From: an uncultured Modestobacter sp. | GTDB taxonomy: Bacteria; Actinomycetota; Actinomycetes; Mycobacteriales; Geodermatophilaceae | DNA: 64,000 nucleotides | Assembly: GCF_947486615.1 (NCBI RefSeq) | Contig: NZ_CANKUD010000007.1 | Coordinates: forward strand, 177,769-241,768 | Direction of reading: 5' to 3' | Shown here: one piece after another, positions 19,704-28,134 of the stretch | Layout: each line of letters opens with the position of its first letter | Numbering within the stretch: position 1 is the first letter of the stretch | Position numbers and translations under genes: made by a program | Notes under the pieces: model-generated | What the model was told of the DNA's origin: nothing | Seen by the model: only the letters and a program-made list of their open reading frames with translations | Databases searched by the model: none

Positions 19704-19725
19704 GGCCATGTTGGCCAACATGGCC
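19704..19725. repeat. Perfect 22-base palindrome upstream of nei
   Basis: The half-site GGCCATGTTGG is followed at once by its exact reverse complement, with no spacer. It lies between phr and nei, 91 bases before the nei start and 34 bases after the photolyase stop. It could be a terminator for phr, an operator, or a protein-binding chromosomal site. Confidence 0.6.
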
Positions 19726-19758
19726 GCTCCCTCCGACACCGCCCGTCCGGGTCCTGCC

Positions 19759-21126
19759 TCAGCGGGCGCGGACGGCGGCGTAGCGGTCCAGGGAGACCTG
19801 GCGCTCGTGGGCGTGGTCGACGACCGGCTCGGGGTAGCCGGCCGGGACGCCGCCGGGCGCGGTCCACGGTTCGTGCACGTGCTTCGGGTCGAGGTCGCGC
19901 AGCTCGGGCACCCAGCGCTTCACGTAGGCGCCGTCGGGGTCGAACTTCTTGCCCTGGGTGACCGGGTTGAACACCCGGTAGTACGGCGAGGCGTCGGTGC
20001 CGGTGCCGGCCACCCACTGCCAGCCGTGGTTGTTGCTGGCCAGGTCGCCGTCGACGAGGTGCTCCATGAAGTACTTCGCGCCCAGCGTCCACTCCTGGTG
20101 CAGGTCCTTGACCAGGAAGGAGGCGACGATCATCCGCACCCGGTTGTGCACGTAGGCCTCGCCGAGCAGCTGGCGCATCCCGGCGTCCACGATCGGGAAG
20201 CCGGTGGTGCCGGTCTGCCAGGCGTGCACCAGCTCCTCGGCGTCCGGGCCGGAGTCGTAGCCCATGCCCTGCAGCTCCGGCTTCAGGTACTCCCGGGCCG
20301 AGTCCGGCCGGTGCCAGAGCACGTCGGCGTAGAAGTCGCGCCAGGCCAGCTCGTCGGTGTAGCGGCGCACCGACTCCGAGCCCTGCTCGGCGGCCAGGTC
20401 GGCCAGCAGCGTGCGTGGGTGGATGCAGCCGTACTTCAGGTAGGCCGAGAGCCGGCTCGTCCCGTTCGTGCCCGGGGTGTTGCGGCCCTCGTCGTAGCCG
20501 AGCAGCCGCTCGTCCCGGAACCGGTGCCAGGCCGCCAGCGCCGCCGCCTCACCGGCCGGGGGCAGCTGCACGCCGTCCAGGTCCGGCCGGGGTAGGCGGT
20601 CGTCGGAACGCACGCCGTCCAGCCACGGGACGACGTCCGGGCGGACGGCGGGGGAGTGCCAGCCGTGCTCCCGCCAGGCCCGGGCGAAGGGGGTGAACAC
20701 CTGGAACGGCGTGCCGTCGCGCTTGACCACCCGGCCCGGCGCCACGGCGTACGGCGAGCCGGTGCGCACCAGCGGGACGTCGCCCAGTGCCCGCGCCACC
20801 GCCTGGTCGCGGCGCCGCCCGTACGGGCCGGCGTCCGCGGTGACGTGCACGCTCACCGCGCCCAGCTCGGCGGCCAGCGCGGGGACGACCGTGGCGGGGT
20901 CGCCGGTGCGGGTGACCAGGGCGCCGCCGCTCGAGGTGTCGAGCTCGGCCAGGCAGTCGAGCAGGAACCGGCGCCGCGGCTCACCCGACGGGCCGTAGAG
21001 CCGCTCGTCGAAGACGAAGACCGGGACGACGCTGCCGTCGGGCCCCGCGGCGTCGACGGCGGCGAGCAGAGCGGGGTGGTCGTCCAGGCGCAGATCGCGG
21101 CGGAACCAGAGCAGCGCGGTGGGCAC
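19759..21126 (-). CDS. phr: Deoxyribodipyrimidine photolyase
   Basis: Light-driven repair of cyclobutane pyrimidine dimers. The N-terminal alpha/beta domain (LLWFRRDLRLDDHPAL) binds an antenna chromophore; the C-terminal FAD domain shows NGTSRLSAYLKYGCIHPRTLL, ELAWRDFYADVLWHRP, GFPIVDAGMRQL, YVHNRVRMIVASFLVKDL and DGDLASNNHGWQWVAGTGTDA, the class I CPD photolyase set. It is 455 residues. The GTG start at 21126 has no ribosome site but is preceded by TAGGCT plus 7 bases, consistent with a leaderless transcript. It lies beside nei and near a predicted pyrimidine-dimer protein further on, in keeping with a radiation-tolerant lifestyle. Confidence 0.95.
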   Translation of the reverse strand: MPTALLWFRRDLRLDDHPALLAAVDAAGPDGSVVPVFVFDERLYGPSGEPRRRFLLDCLAELDTSSGGALVTRTGDPATVVPALAAELGAVSVHVTADAGPYGRRRDQAVARALGDVPLVRTGSPYAVAPGRVVKRDGTPFQVFTPFARAWREHGWHSPAVRPDVVPWLDGVRSDDRLPRPDLDGVQLPPAGEAAALAAWHRFRDERLLGYDEGRNTPGTNGTSRLSAYLKYGCIHPRTLLADLAAEQGSESVRRYTDELAWRDFYADVLWHRPDSAREYLKPELQGMGYDSGPDAEELVHAWQTGTTGFPIVDAGMRQLLGEAYVHNRVRMIVASFLVKDLHQEWTLGAKYFMEHLVDGDLASNNHGWQWVAGTGTDASPYYRVFNPVTQGKKFDPDGAYVKRWVPELRDLDPKHVHEPWTAPGGVPAGYPEPVVDHAHERQVSLDRYAAVRAR

Positions 21127-21168
21127 CCGGCCGAGCCTAGGAAGCGCCGGCTCCTGCCGCTGGGTGGA

Positions 21169-21489
21169 TCAGCTGTGCGCTGGTGCCAGGCCGAACGTGG
21201 GCCGGTCGGCCTCGGCGACGAGGTCCAGCTGCTCGGGGTGGTCGAGGAGGTACTTGCGGATGAAGGAGCAGTAGGGAAGCACGTGCAGCTGCCGCTCCCG
21301 GGCGGCGGTGAGCACGCCGGCGACCAGCTGGGTGCCCAGGCCGCGGCCGCCCATCGACGGGTCGACCTCGGTGTGCGGCAGCGTCATCGCGTCGCCGTCC
21401 ACGTGGTAGCTGGCCAGGCCGACGACACGGTCGCCGTCCCGGATCTCGAAGCGCCCGCGCTCGGGGACGTCGACCACCGTGATGTCCAT
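21169..21489 (-). CDS. Small GNAT-type N-acetyltransferase (YjdJ/NATD1-like)
   Basis: A 106-residue compact GNAT protein: RFEIRDGDRVVGLASYHVDGDAMTLPHTEVDP, the acetyl-CoA loop GGRGLGTQLV, and YCSFIRKYLLDHPE at the end. This matches the small YjdJ/NATD1 subgroup, which lacks the outer strands of larger GNATs; the acceptor is unknown. ATG start with GGAGGTGGAG upstream. It is upstream of phr on the same strand with 42 bases between, so the two may be linked. Confidence 0.85.
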   Translation of the reverse strand: MDITVVDVPERGRFEIRDGDRVVGLASYHVDGDAMTLPHTEVDPSMGGRGLGTQLVAGVLTAARERQLHVLPYCSFIRKYLLDHPEQLDLVAEADRPTFGLAPAHS

Positions 21490-22132
21490 CTGTGCTCTCC
21501 ACCTCCCGCGCTCCGGCGCCGTTGCCGGGGCTCGTACGTGCTTCGACAAGGTAACGGTTGCGACACGTCGTCGCCCGCATCCACACCGACGAGCGGCAGG
21601 GCGAGGACGTTCCCGCAGGGGCCCGCTGAACGGCTCGACCAACCCCGAGAAATTGTCCCACAGTGCGCACGTGGTGACTCGTTGATTCCTTCTGTTGAGA
21701 TCTCGTGAAGATGTCGTGGCGCATTCTTCATGTGTTTCGCGCCGCCGGATCGCCGGTCCAGGGCGTTGACGCCGGGCGGTGAAAGGCCAGCTCAGCCGGG
21801 TCATGATGGGTTCGCAGCAGGCTCGTCGACCATCGCCGTCGTGTTCTTCGACACCATCGGCAGAGATCACGACCGAATAACGGAATGGCTCGGTCGGAGA
21901 ACTTTCGCATTTCCATCGGGACATCGCTGTTAGCGTTCTCAGTCAGATGTGGGAGTGGGTCAGACCCGCCCCCGCCCGGCTGGCCCCGGCGCACGCAGGA
22001 GGGGTGCCCACCCCCTCCGCGCCCCGGCCGAGCTCCGTGGCCCCGTGCTGACACCCGCGGTGCAACGCATGTGCCCCCGCCGCACGCGCTGCCCGGCCGC
22101 GGGTCCGACTGTTGAGAACGAGAGGTGGTCCC
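21490..22132. other. 643-base non-coding, AT-richer region upstream of proVWX
   Basis: No frame here looks like a gene. From about 21640 to 21960 the sequence is visibly richer in A and T than anything else in the window (for example ATTCCTTCTGTTGAGATCTC, ACCGAATAACGGAATGG and ATCGCTGTTAGCGTTCTCAG), then it returns to high G+C. It probably holds the promoter region of the osmoprotectant operon on the right and of the acetyltransferase gene on the left. I see no riboswitch or tRNA. Confidence 0.5.
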
Positions 22133-23407
22133 GTGCCCGCTGTGCATGCCGAGGGCCTGTTCAAGGTGTTCGGCCGGCGCCCCGCAGACGCGGTGCGCCG
22201 GCTCCAGGACGGCGCCTCCGTCGCCGACGTCCGGGAGTCCGGTGCGACCCCGGCCGTCATCGACGCCGGCTTCAGCGTCGAGCCCGGCGAGATCTTCGTG
22301 GTGATGGGCCTGTCGGGCTCCGGCAAGTCGACCCTGCTCCGGATGCTCAACGGCCTGCTGGAGACGACGGCCGGCACCGTGCGGGTCGGCGACGCCGAGC
22401 TCACCGCGCTGGACGCTCCGGCGCTGCGCCGGCTGCGGCAGGAGCGGATGAGCATGGTGTTCCAGCACTTCGCGCTCTTCCCGCACCGCAGCGTGCTGGA
22501 CAACGCCGCCTACGCCCTCGAGGTGCGCGGCGTCGACCGCGCCACCCGCCGGGCCAAGGCCCGGGAGGCGCTCGCGCTCGTCGGCCTGGACCAGTGGGCC
22601 GACCAGAAGCCCGGGCAGCTCTCCGGCGGCATGAAGCAGCGGGTGGGCCTGGCCCGCGCGCTGGCCGCCGACACCGACCTGCTGCTGATGGACGAGGCGT
22701 TCAGCGCGCTGGACCCGCTGATCCGCCGGGAGATGCAGGACCAGCTGCTGGAGCTGCAGGCGTCGCTGGGCAAGACCATCGTCTTCATCACCCACGACCT
22801 CAACGAGGCCATGCGGCTGGGTGACCGGATCGCGATCATGCGCGACGGCCGGATCGTGCAGATCGGCACGCCCGACCAGATCCTCGAGACCCCCGCCGAC
22901 GACTACGTGCGGCAGTTCCTCGCCGACGTCGACCGCGGGCGGGTCTTCACCGCCGGGCACGTGATGGTCCCGGCGCCGGCGCTCGTCGCCCCCACGGCCG
23001 CACCCGCGCAGGTGCTGCAGACCATGCGCGACACCCGCGCCGGCTCGGTCCTGGTCGGGGACGGCGACGGTCGGGTGGTCGGCGTCGCCACCGAGGACGT
23101 CGTCCGGACGGCGGTGGCCGCCGGGGCGTCCTCGCTCGCCGGGCTCCCGCTGCTGCCGGCGGTCGACGTCCGGGCCACGACCCCGCTCAACGACCTGCTC
23201 GCCGCGGCCGCCCAGGACGAGGTCCCGGTGACGGTGGTGGACGACGACGGCCGGTTGGCCGGCGTGGTCCCGCGGGGGGCGGTGCTGGCCGCGCTGGGTG
23301 GCGTCCCGCGCCCGGCGGCCCAGCCGCCGGTCGCCCTCGCCGAGGCCGAGGCCGTACCGCCGGCGGACGAGACCGCCCTGATCACCTCGGGAGGCATCCG
23401 TGGCTGA
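22133..23407 (+). CDS. proV: Glycine betaine/proline-type ABC transporter ATPase
   Basis: A 424-residue ATPase of the ProV/OpuAA group: Walker A GLSGSGKST, Q-loop MVFQHFALFPHRSVLDN, signature LSGGMKQRVGLARAL, Walker B LLLMDEAFSALDPL, switch His in FITHDLNEAM, then two CBS repeats (residues about 285-400) that in OpuA sense ionic strength. The N-terminal FKVFGRR and the extension RRLQDGASVADVRESG before Walker A are typical of ProV. GTG start at 22133 with AGAGGTGG upstream. It overlaps the permease gene by 8 bases; with proW and proX it forms a compatible-solute uptake operon. Confidence 0.93.
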   Translation: MPAVHAEGLFKVFGRRPADAVRRLQDGASVADVRESGATPAVIDAGFSVEPGEIFVVMGLSGSGKSTLLRMLNGLLETTAGTVRVGDAELTALDAPALRRLRQERMSMVFQHFALFPHRSVLDNAAYALEVRGVDRATRRAKAREALALVGLDQWADQKPGQLSGGMKQRVGLARALAADTDLLLMDEAFSALDPLIRREMQDQLLELQASLGKTIVFITHDLNEAMRLGDRIAIMRDGRIVQIGTPDQILETPADDYVRQFLADVDRGRVFTAGHVMVPAPALVAPTAAPAQVLQTMRDTRAGSVLVGDGDGRVVGVATEDVVRTAVAAGASSLAGLPLLPAVDVRATTPLNDLLAAAAQDEVPVTVVDDDGRLAGVVPRGAVLAALGGVPRPAAQPPVALAEAEAVPPADETALITSGGIRG

Positions 23408-24377
23408 ATCGTCCGACGACAGCGGCCTGCTGCCCCGCATCCCGGTCGGCGAGTGGGTCGACACGGCCTTCGACTGGGTGACCGAGAACTTCGAGCCGGT
23501 GCTCGATGCGATCAGCACCGCCAGTGGTGCCGGCGTGGACGGTCTCACCGACGCGCTGCTGCTGCCGCCGGCGATCCTGCTCGCGGCGCTGCTGGCGCTG
23601 CTCGGGGGTGTGCTGCGCTCGGTGCGCTTCGGCATCGCATCGCTGGTCGGTCTGCTGCTGCTGATCAGCATGGAGATGTGGGAGCCGGCGATGCAGACGC
23701 TGGCGCTGATCCTGGTGGCCACGGTGATCGCCGTCGCGATCGGAATACCGGTCGGCATCGCGGCCGCCAAGAGCAGTCGGGTCAGCGCCGTCGTCCGGCC
23801 GGTGCTGGACTTCATGCAGACCATGCCGGCGCTGGTCTACCTGATCCCGGCGGTGACCTTCTTCGGCATCGGCGTGGTCTCCGGCGTGGTGATGACGATC
23901 ATCTTCGCGCTGCCGCCGGGGGTGCGGCTGACCGAGCTGGGCATCCGGCAGGTCGACGGGGAGCTGGTCGAGGCCGGGCACGCCTTCGGCAGCCCGCCCG
24001 GCAAGATCCTGCGCGGCGTGCAGCTGCCGCTAGCGCTGCCGACGATCATGGCCGGCGTCAACCAGGTGATCATGCTGGCGCTGTCCATGGCGGTCATCGC
24101 GGGCTTCGTCGGCGCCGGTGGGCTGGGTGGCCTGGTGGTGACCAGCCTCTCCCGGCTGGATCTCGGCCTGGGCGTGGAAGCCGGCCTCGCCGTGGTCATC
24201 CTGGCGATCTACCTCGACCGGCTGACCTCGGCCTTCGGCCAGCAGCGGCGCGGGTTCCCGTCCTTCCTGAGCCGCGGCGGGACCGTCACCACCACCGCCG
24301 CCGCCTCCAGCCGGTCCGTCGACGCCCCCGTGACCGGGGCGACCGACCAGAACGCACGACCAGAACCTGCCCGGTAA
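23400..24377 (+). CDS. proW: Glycine betaine/proline-type ABC permease
   Basis: A 325-residue membrane permease of the ProW type. After an N-terminal amphipathic part (IPVGEWVDTAFDWVTENFEPVLDAI) come about six helices; the coupling region ELGIRQVDGELVEAGHAFGSPPGKILRGVQLPLALPTIMAGVNQ is the family signature facing ProV. The C-terminal 40 residues are Ser/Thr/Ala rich and probably disordered. The GTG start at 23400 lies inside the proV end, so translation is coupled. Confidence 0.93.
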   Translation: MAESSDDSGLLPRIPVGEWVDTAFDWVTENFEPVLDAISTASGAGVDGLTDALLLPPAILLAALLALLGGVLRSVRFGIASLVGLLLLISMEMWEPAMQTLALILVATVIAVAIGIPVGIAAAKSSRVSAVVRPVLDFMQTMPALVYLIPAVTFFGIGVVSGVVMTIIFALPPGVRLTELGIRQVDGELVEAGHAFGSPPGKILRGVQLPLALPTIMAGVNQVIMLALSMAVIAGFVGAGGLGGLVVTSLSRLDLGLGVEAGLAVVILAIYLDRLTSAFGQQRRGFPSFLSRGGTVTTTAAASSRSVDAPVTGATDQNARPEPAR

Positions 24378-24477
24378 CCGATCGGCGACGGCCCACCCGG
24401 GCCGTGGCCGCGGAGCCGGAGCGACAACGGCGCGCGGGGCAGTCGACCGCCGCCAGATGCACGGAGAGGAAGCAGAG

Positions 24478-25407
24478 ATGATGCACAAGAGCCTGACCAC
24501 CCGGGGCGCGAAGCTGGCCACCGGCCTGGCCGCCGTCGCCCTCACCGCCACCGCCTGCGGGGGGAGCAGCGACGAGGAGACCTCCGCCGCCGGCGGGACG
24601 TCGTCCGGCGGCTCCTGCGAGAGCGTCAACCTGGGTTTCATCCCGTCCTGGACCGACGGACTCAGCCTGGCCCACCTGTGGGACAACCTGCTCGGCGAGC
24701 AGGGCATCGACGTGGAGATGACCGAGATCGCCGACGCCGCGCCGCTGTACGCCGGTCTGGCCGGCGGCGACGTCGACGTCTACCCCTCCGCCTGGTCGGA
24801 GGTGACGCACGCCGACTACATGGACGAGTACGGCGACCAGATCGAGGACTACGGCGCCTACTACGAGGGTGCGCGGCTGACCTTCGCGGTGCCGGAGTAC
24901 ACCGACATCTCCTCGATCTCCGACCTGACCGGCAACGCCGAGCAGTTCGACGGCCGGATCGTCGGCATCGAGCCCGGCGCAGGCCTCACCCGGACCACGC
25001 GGGAGAGCGTCATGCCGGCCTACGAGCTGGAGGACGACTACACGCTGGTCGAGTCCTCCACCACGGCGATGCTGGCCGAGCTGCAGGCGGCCACCGACGC
25101 CAACGAGGACATCGTCGTCACGCTGTGGCGCCCCTTCTGGGCCAACAGCGAGTTCCCGGTCAAGGACCTGGAGGACCCGGAGGGCGCGCTGGGTGAGGCC
25201 GAGGGCCTGCACACCCTGGCCACCGAGGGCTTCTCCGACCGGTGTGCCGACGTCGCGTCGATGATGGAGAACATCCAGCTGAGCGACGAGCAGTACGGCT
25301 CGCTGGAGAACATGGTCGTCAACGAGTACGGCGAGGGCCAGTACGCCGAGGCCGTCGACGCCTGGCTCGAGGAGAACCCGGACTTCATGGAGTCCCTGCA
25401 GAGCTGA
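24478..25407 (+). CDS. proX: Glycine betaine-type substrate-binding lipoprotein
   Basis: A 309-residue periplasmic-type binding protein anchored by lipid: a basic start KSLTTRGAKL, a hydrophobic stretch GLAAVALTATAC with the lipobox cysteine about residue 24, then a Ser/Gly linker. The mature part has VNLGFIPSWTDGLSLAHLW, LAGGDVDVYPSAWSEVTHADYM and VTLWRPFWANSEF, resembling OpuAC/ProX domains that bind quaternary amines. ATG 24478 is preceded by GGAGAGGAAG; a second ATG follows directly. Exactly 100 bases separate it from proW, and a hairpin follows the stop, so it closes the operon. Confidence 0.9.
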   Translation: MMHKSLTTRGAKLATGLAAVALTATACGGSSDEETSAAGGTSSGGSCESVNLGFIPSWTDGLSLAHLWDNLLGEQGIDVEMTEIADAAPLYAGLAGGDVDVYPSAWSEVTHADYMDEYGDQIEDYGAYYEGARLTFAVPEYTDISSISDLTGNAEQFDGRIVGIEPGAGLTRTTRESVMPAYELEDDYTLVESSTTAMLAELQAATDANEDIVVTLWRPFWANSEFPVKDLEDPEGALGEAEGLHTLATEGFSDRCADVASMMENIQLSDEQYGSLENMVVNEYGEGQYAEAVDAWLEENPDFMESLQS

Positions 25408-25422
25408 TCTCCGGCTCTGCAT

Positions 25423-25468
25423 CACCCCGAGGGGCTCGGCGGCGCGTGCCGTCGGGCCCCTCTGGGTG
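25423..25468 (+). terminator. Hairpin terminator after proX
   Basis: Arms CACCCCGAGGGGC (25423-25435) and GCCCCTCTGGGTG (25456-25468) pair with one mismatch; the loop itself can form a small GC-rich hairpin. It starts 16 bases after the proX stop and precedes tRNA-Arg. Confidence 0.6.
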
Positions 25469-25539
25469 TCCGATACCCTCTCGACGGCAACCGGGCCGGC
25501 GCGCAGCGGTCCGGTGGCGGTGCGACCAGCACCGCCGCA

Positions 25540-25615
25540 GCCCCCGTAGCTCAGGGGATAGAGCATCGGTTTCCTAAACCGTGTGCCGCAGGTTCGAATC
25601 CTGCCGGGGGCACCA
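25540..25615 (+). tRNA. tRNA-Arg(CCT)
   Basis: A 76-base cloverleaf: acceptor arm GCCCCCG (25540-25546) pairs with CGGGGGC (25605-25611), the anticodon loop TTCCTAA has the anticodon CCT at 25573-25575 (reads AGG), the T-loop is GGTTCGAATCC, discriminator A, and CCA (25613-25615) is encoded. AGG is a rare codon in such a G+C-rich genome. Single tRNA genes like this are common phage integration sites; no integrase is seen nearby. Confidence 0.95.
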
Positions 25616-25901
25616 CCGGCTCGCATGGTCAGCGGCCGTTGCACGTCGTGGAGCCGGTCGACGACCACCGCGGACGGCAGGTCAGCGGGTGCCGCCGCCT
25701 CGCCGGAGGCCGCGAGGCGCCTCCTGCACCATCGACGGCCCACCGCTGCGGTGGCGGCTGAGCCCCTGCCCGCGGCATAGTCACCCCACCGCTGGACCAG
25801 CACGGTCGGGACTGCCCGCACTGCTCAGTCGGCACGGCACGCGCATCGCGTCGCGCTCAGCAGCGTGGCGTCACCGCGGAAGGCGCAGATCGGAGACGCT
25901 C

Positions 25902-27269
25902 GTGGAGGTCGTGCACTCCGCGATCGCGATCCTGGGCGCGATCGTGCTGATCATCCGGTTCAAGGTCGACCCCGTCATCTCCCTGCTGCTGGCCTGCATC
26001 TACCTCGGGCTCGCCGCCGGGCTGGGCGCCGAGGGCACCGTCGCGCAGATCACCGGGGGGTTCGGCGAGATCATGGCCGAGGTCGGCCTGCTCATCGGCT
26101 TCGGCGTGCTGATCGGGGCACTGCTGCACGCGATGAGCACCTTCAGCGACCTGGTGGACGTCCTCGCGCGCCGGGTGGGGCGCCGCCTGCCGTATGCGAT
26201 GGCCGGCACGCTCGCCACGATCTTCCCCTCCATCTACGTCGACGTGCAGGTGGTCCTGGCAGCCCCCATGGCCAAGGAGTCGGCGCCGGCCGTCGACCGT
26301 CGCCACGGCCTGCCGTGGCTCGCCGGGGCCATGGCCGTCGGCATCTTCGCCGGCTACGTGTTCGTCGTCCCAGGGCTCGCCGCTGTCGCCATCGCCGGGC
26401 TCATGGACGTGCCGCTGGGCATCTACCTGCTGTACGGACTTCCGATCGGGCTGACCACCGCACTGGTCACGACGTTCCTGTTCCGGCGGCTGCTGGGGCG
26501 CGGACTGTGGAACGACGAGACGGACCTCGACCCGGATGCGGTCGTCGTGGAGGGCGGCCCGCACGACGAGGACGAGGACGTGCCGCTGGCCGAGGGCGCC
26601 GCGCGGTTGCCGCTGTGGGTGCGCCTGCTGCCGATCCTGGTGCCGCTGGTGTTGATCGCCAGCGGGGCGATCGCCGGCGTGGCCGGGCTCTCGAACCCGG
26701 TCCTCGCCTTTCTCGGCGACGCCAACATCGCGCTGTTCGTCGGGCTGTTGATCGCCTTCGGCATGGTCCGCCCCTCGCTCGGTGCGGGCGGGGTCGGCAC
26801 GGTCCTCACCGGCGGCTTCCACACGACCGGCGAGATCCTGCTGGTCACCGGCGTCGGCGGGTCGCTCGGCGCCGTCATCGCCGAGAGCGGCATGACCGAG
26901 AGGCTCGAAGCCCTCTTTTCGGCCGAGGAGAACGCGCCGGTCGTCCTCAGCATCCTGCTCGCCTGGTCGATCGCCGCGGTGCTGCACTTCGCGATCGGGT
27001 CGGTGTCCGTCGGGGCGATCACCGCCGCCGGCATCATCTCGCCCGTCGTCGGATCGCTCGGGGTCGACCCCGTCGTCATCGCGCTGGCGATCGCGTCGGG
27101 CGCGATGTTCGCGCTCCACGTCAACAGCAACTTCTTCTGGATGTTCAGCACGCTGCTCGACATCTCGACCAAGGGCAGCTTGAAGACCCTGACGCTGGCG
27201 ACCTCGCTCGGGTCCGTCGTCTCCCTGCCGCTGGTCCTGGTGGCCAGTCTGGTGGCCGCGGCGCTCTGA
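25902..27269 (+). CDS. GntP-family gluconate/organic acid permease
   Basis: A 455-residue transporter with about 12 hydrophobic segments: the first with IAILGAIVLIIRFKVDPVISLLL, then TGGFGEIMAEVGLLIGFGVLIGAL, the glycine-rich GGFHTTGEILLVTGVGGSLGAVIAESGM and LHVNSNFFWMFSTLLDISTKGSLKT at the end, all GntP signatures. A central hydrophilic loop is acidic (HDEDEDVPLAEG). Likely takes up gluconate or a related hydroxy acid by proton symport. The frame is open upstream across the tRNA, but the GTG at 25902 has GGAGA 7 bases before it. The 286 bases between tRNA-Arg and this gene hold nothing I recognise. Confidence 0.9.
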   Translation: MEVVHSAIAILGAIVLIIRFKVDPVISLLLACIYLGLAAGLGAEGTVAQITGGFGEIMAEVGLLIGFGVLIGALLHAMSTFSDLVDVLARRVGRRLPYAMAGTLATIFPSIYVDVQVVLAAPMAKESAPAVDRRHGLPWLAGAMAVGIFAGYVFVVPGLAAVAIAGLMDVPLGIYLLYGLPIGLTTALVTTFLFRRLLGRGLWNDETDLDPDAVVVEGGPHDEDEDVPLAEGAARLPLWVRLLPILVPLVLIASGAIAGVAGLSNPVLAFLGDANIALFVGLLIAFGMVRPSLGAGGVGTVLTGGFHTTGEILLVTGVGGSLGAVIAESGMTERLEALFSAEENAPVVLSILLAWSIAAVLHFAIGSVSVGAITAAGIISPVVGSLGVDPVVIALAIASGAMFALHVNSNFFWMFSTLLDISTKGSLKTLTLATSLGSVVSLPLVLVASLVAAAL

Positions 27270-27309
27270 GCGGGGTCGAGGTCGGTGGGAGCCCGCGCAC
27301 GCCGCGGGC

Positions 27310-27321
27310 GACACTGGGGGC
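27310..27321 (+). promoter_or_regulatory. Candidate leaderless -10 (GACACT)
   Basis: GACACT (27310-27315) then GGGGGC and the ATG at 27322. The same string with CACACT occurs before the gene at 58602, which makes chance less likely. Confidence 0.45.
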
Positions 27322-27756
27322 ATGACCGCTGCTGATGCCGGGCCGCGCGCCGACCGGGACCCCAGGCCGCTGACCGACGACGCGCGCGCCCTGCTCGACG
27401 CGCTCCTCGCCCACGACTTCCTCGGCGTCGCCGAGCTGCGCGCCCAGGTGCCCCGGGCCACTTCGACCCCGGGCTGCCGCTGCGGGTGCGGGACGCTCGA
27501 CCTGCACGTCCCCGACGACGTGCCGGCCGCCCCGGCCAGCGGCCCGGCGCCGGTGGAGGGGACCGTCGTCGCCGCCGACGGCTCGCCGGTGGGCGGCGTC
27601 CTGCTCTTCGTGGAGGACGGCCGGCTGAGCCGGCTGGACATCACCTCCCACGGCGACCCGCTGCCACTGCCCTCTCCGGACCGGGTCACCTGGGGCCCCA
27701 CCCGGTGGGCGGGCGCGGACACCGTGCGCCGGCCAGCCCGGTTCCGTCGCGGCTGA
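27322..27756 (+). CDS. Hypothetical protein with CRCGCG motif
   Basis: I do not recognise a named family. The 144-residue protein opens with a Pro/Asp-rich stretch, then a helical part LTDDARALLDALLAHDFLGVAELRAQVP, the cysteine cluster GCRCGCGTLDLHV (residues about 52-64), a short beta-rich part with GVLLFVEDGRLSRLDI and a C-terminal arginine-rich tail. The FLGV-ELRAQ and CxCGC order recalls small actinobacterial proteins seen in other genomes. No ribosome site; ATG preceded by a leaderless-type -10. Confidence 0.75.
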   Translation: MTAADAGPRADRDPRPLTDDARALLDALLAHDFLGVAELRAQVPRATSTPGCRCGCGTLDLHVPDDVPAAPASGPAPVEGTVVAADGSPVGGVLLFVEDGRLSRLDITSHGDPLPLPSPDRVTWGPTRWAGADTVRRPARFRRG

Positions 27757-27797
27757 GCCCCGCGTGGCAGCCCGGCCCGGCGGGTAGCCGGCGGGGC

Positions 27798-28094
27798 ATG
27801 GCAGTGCGCAGCGCGGCGGTCGCGGCCGCCGACCAGTGGGTCGACCCGGATGACGGCATCCGCTACCCGGCCGGTGAGGTGCACGCCTGGGAGCGCGGTC
27901 GGAACGAGACGGTCTGCGGGCTCTCGCTGTACCGCTCCCGCCTGGCCCGGTTCCCGCACGTCGGCTGGGCCGACGTGCAGCCGGAGTCCGGCCGGCACGC
28001 GGAGGGCGTGGTCGACGTCTGCCGCCGCTGCCGGGCGGGGACCGGCGCCCGCCGGGACGAGCGCGGCTGGACCCGGACGAACCCGCGTCCCTGA
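27798..28094 (+). CDS. Small conserved-looking protein with a CxxC pair
   Basis: Unrecognised. 98 residues with DDGIRYPAGEVHAWERGRNETVCGLSLYRSRLARFPHVGWADV and a C-terminal VVDVCRRCRAGTG. The spacing of Cys with CxxC suggests a small metal-binding or nucleic-acid-associated domain, but that is inference. ATG 27798 preceded by TAGCCG plus 7 bases, no ribosome site. Base composition and third-position G/C are like the neighbours, so I think it is translated. Confidence 0.65.
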   Translation: MAVRSAAVAAADQWVDPDDGIRYPAGEVHAWERGRNETVCGLSLYRSRLARFPHVGWADVQPESGRHAEGVVDVCRRCRAGTGARRDERGWTRTNPRP

Positions 28095-28134
28095 GCAGGC
28101 CCCACGGTGGAGGTGCCGGTGACAGGGTGGGCGG

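Noticed and set aside
21730-21933. 67-codon frame in the non-coding region before proV
   Set aside because: No ribosome site, no recognisable pattern and codon use unlike neighbours.
25540-25901. Integrated element next to tRNA-Arg
   Set aside because: No integrase, no duplicated tRNA 3' end and no composition change in the following genes.
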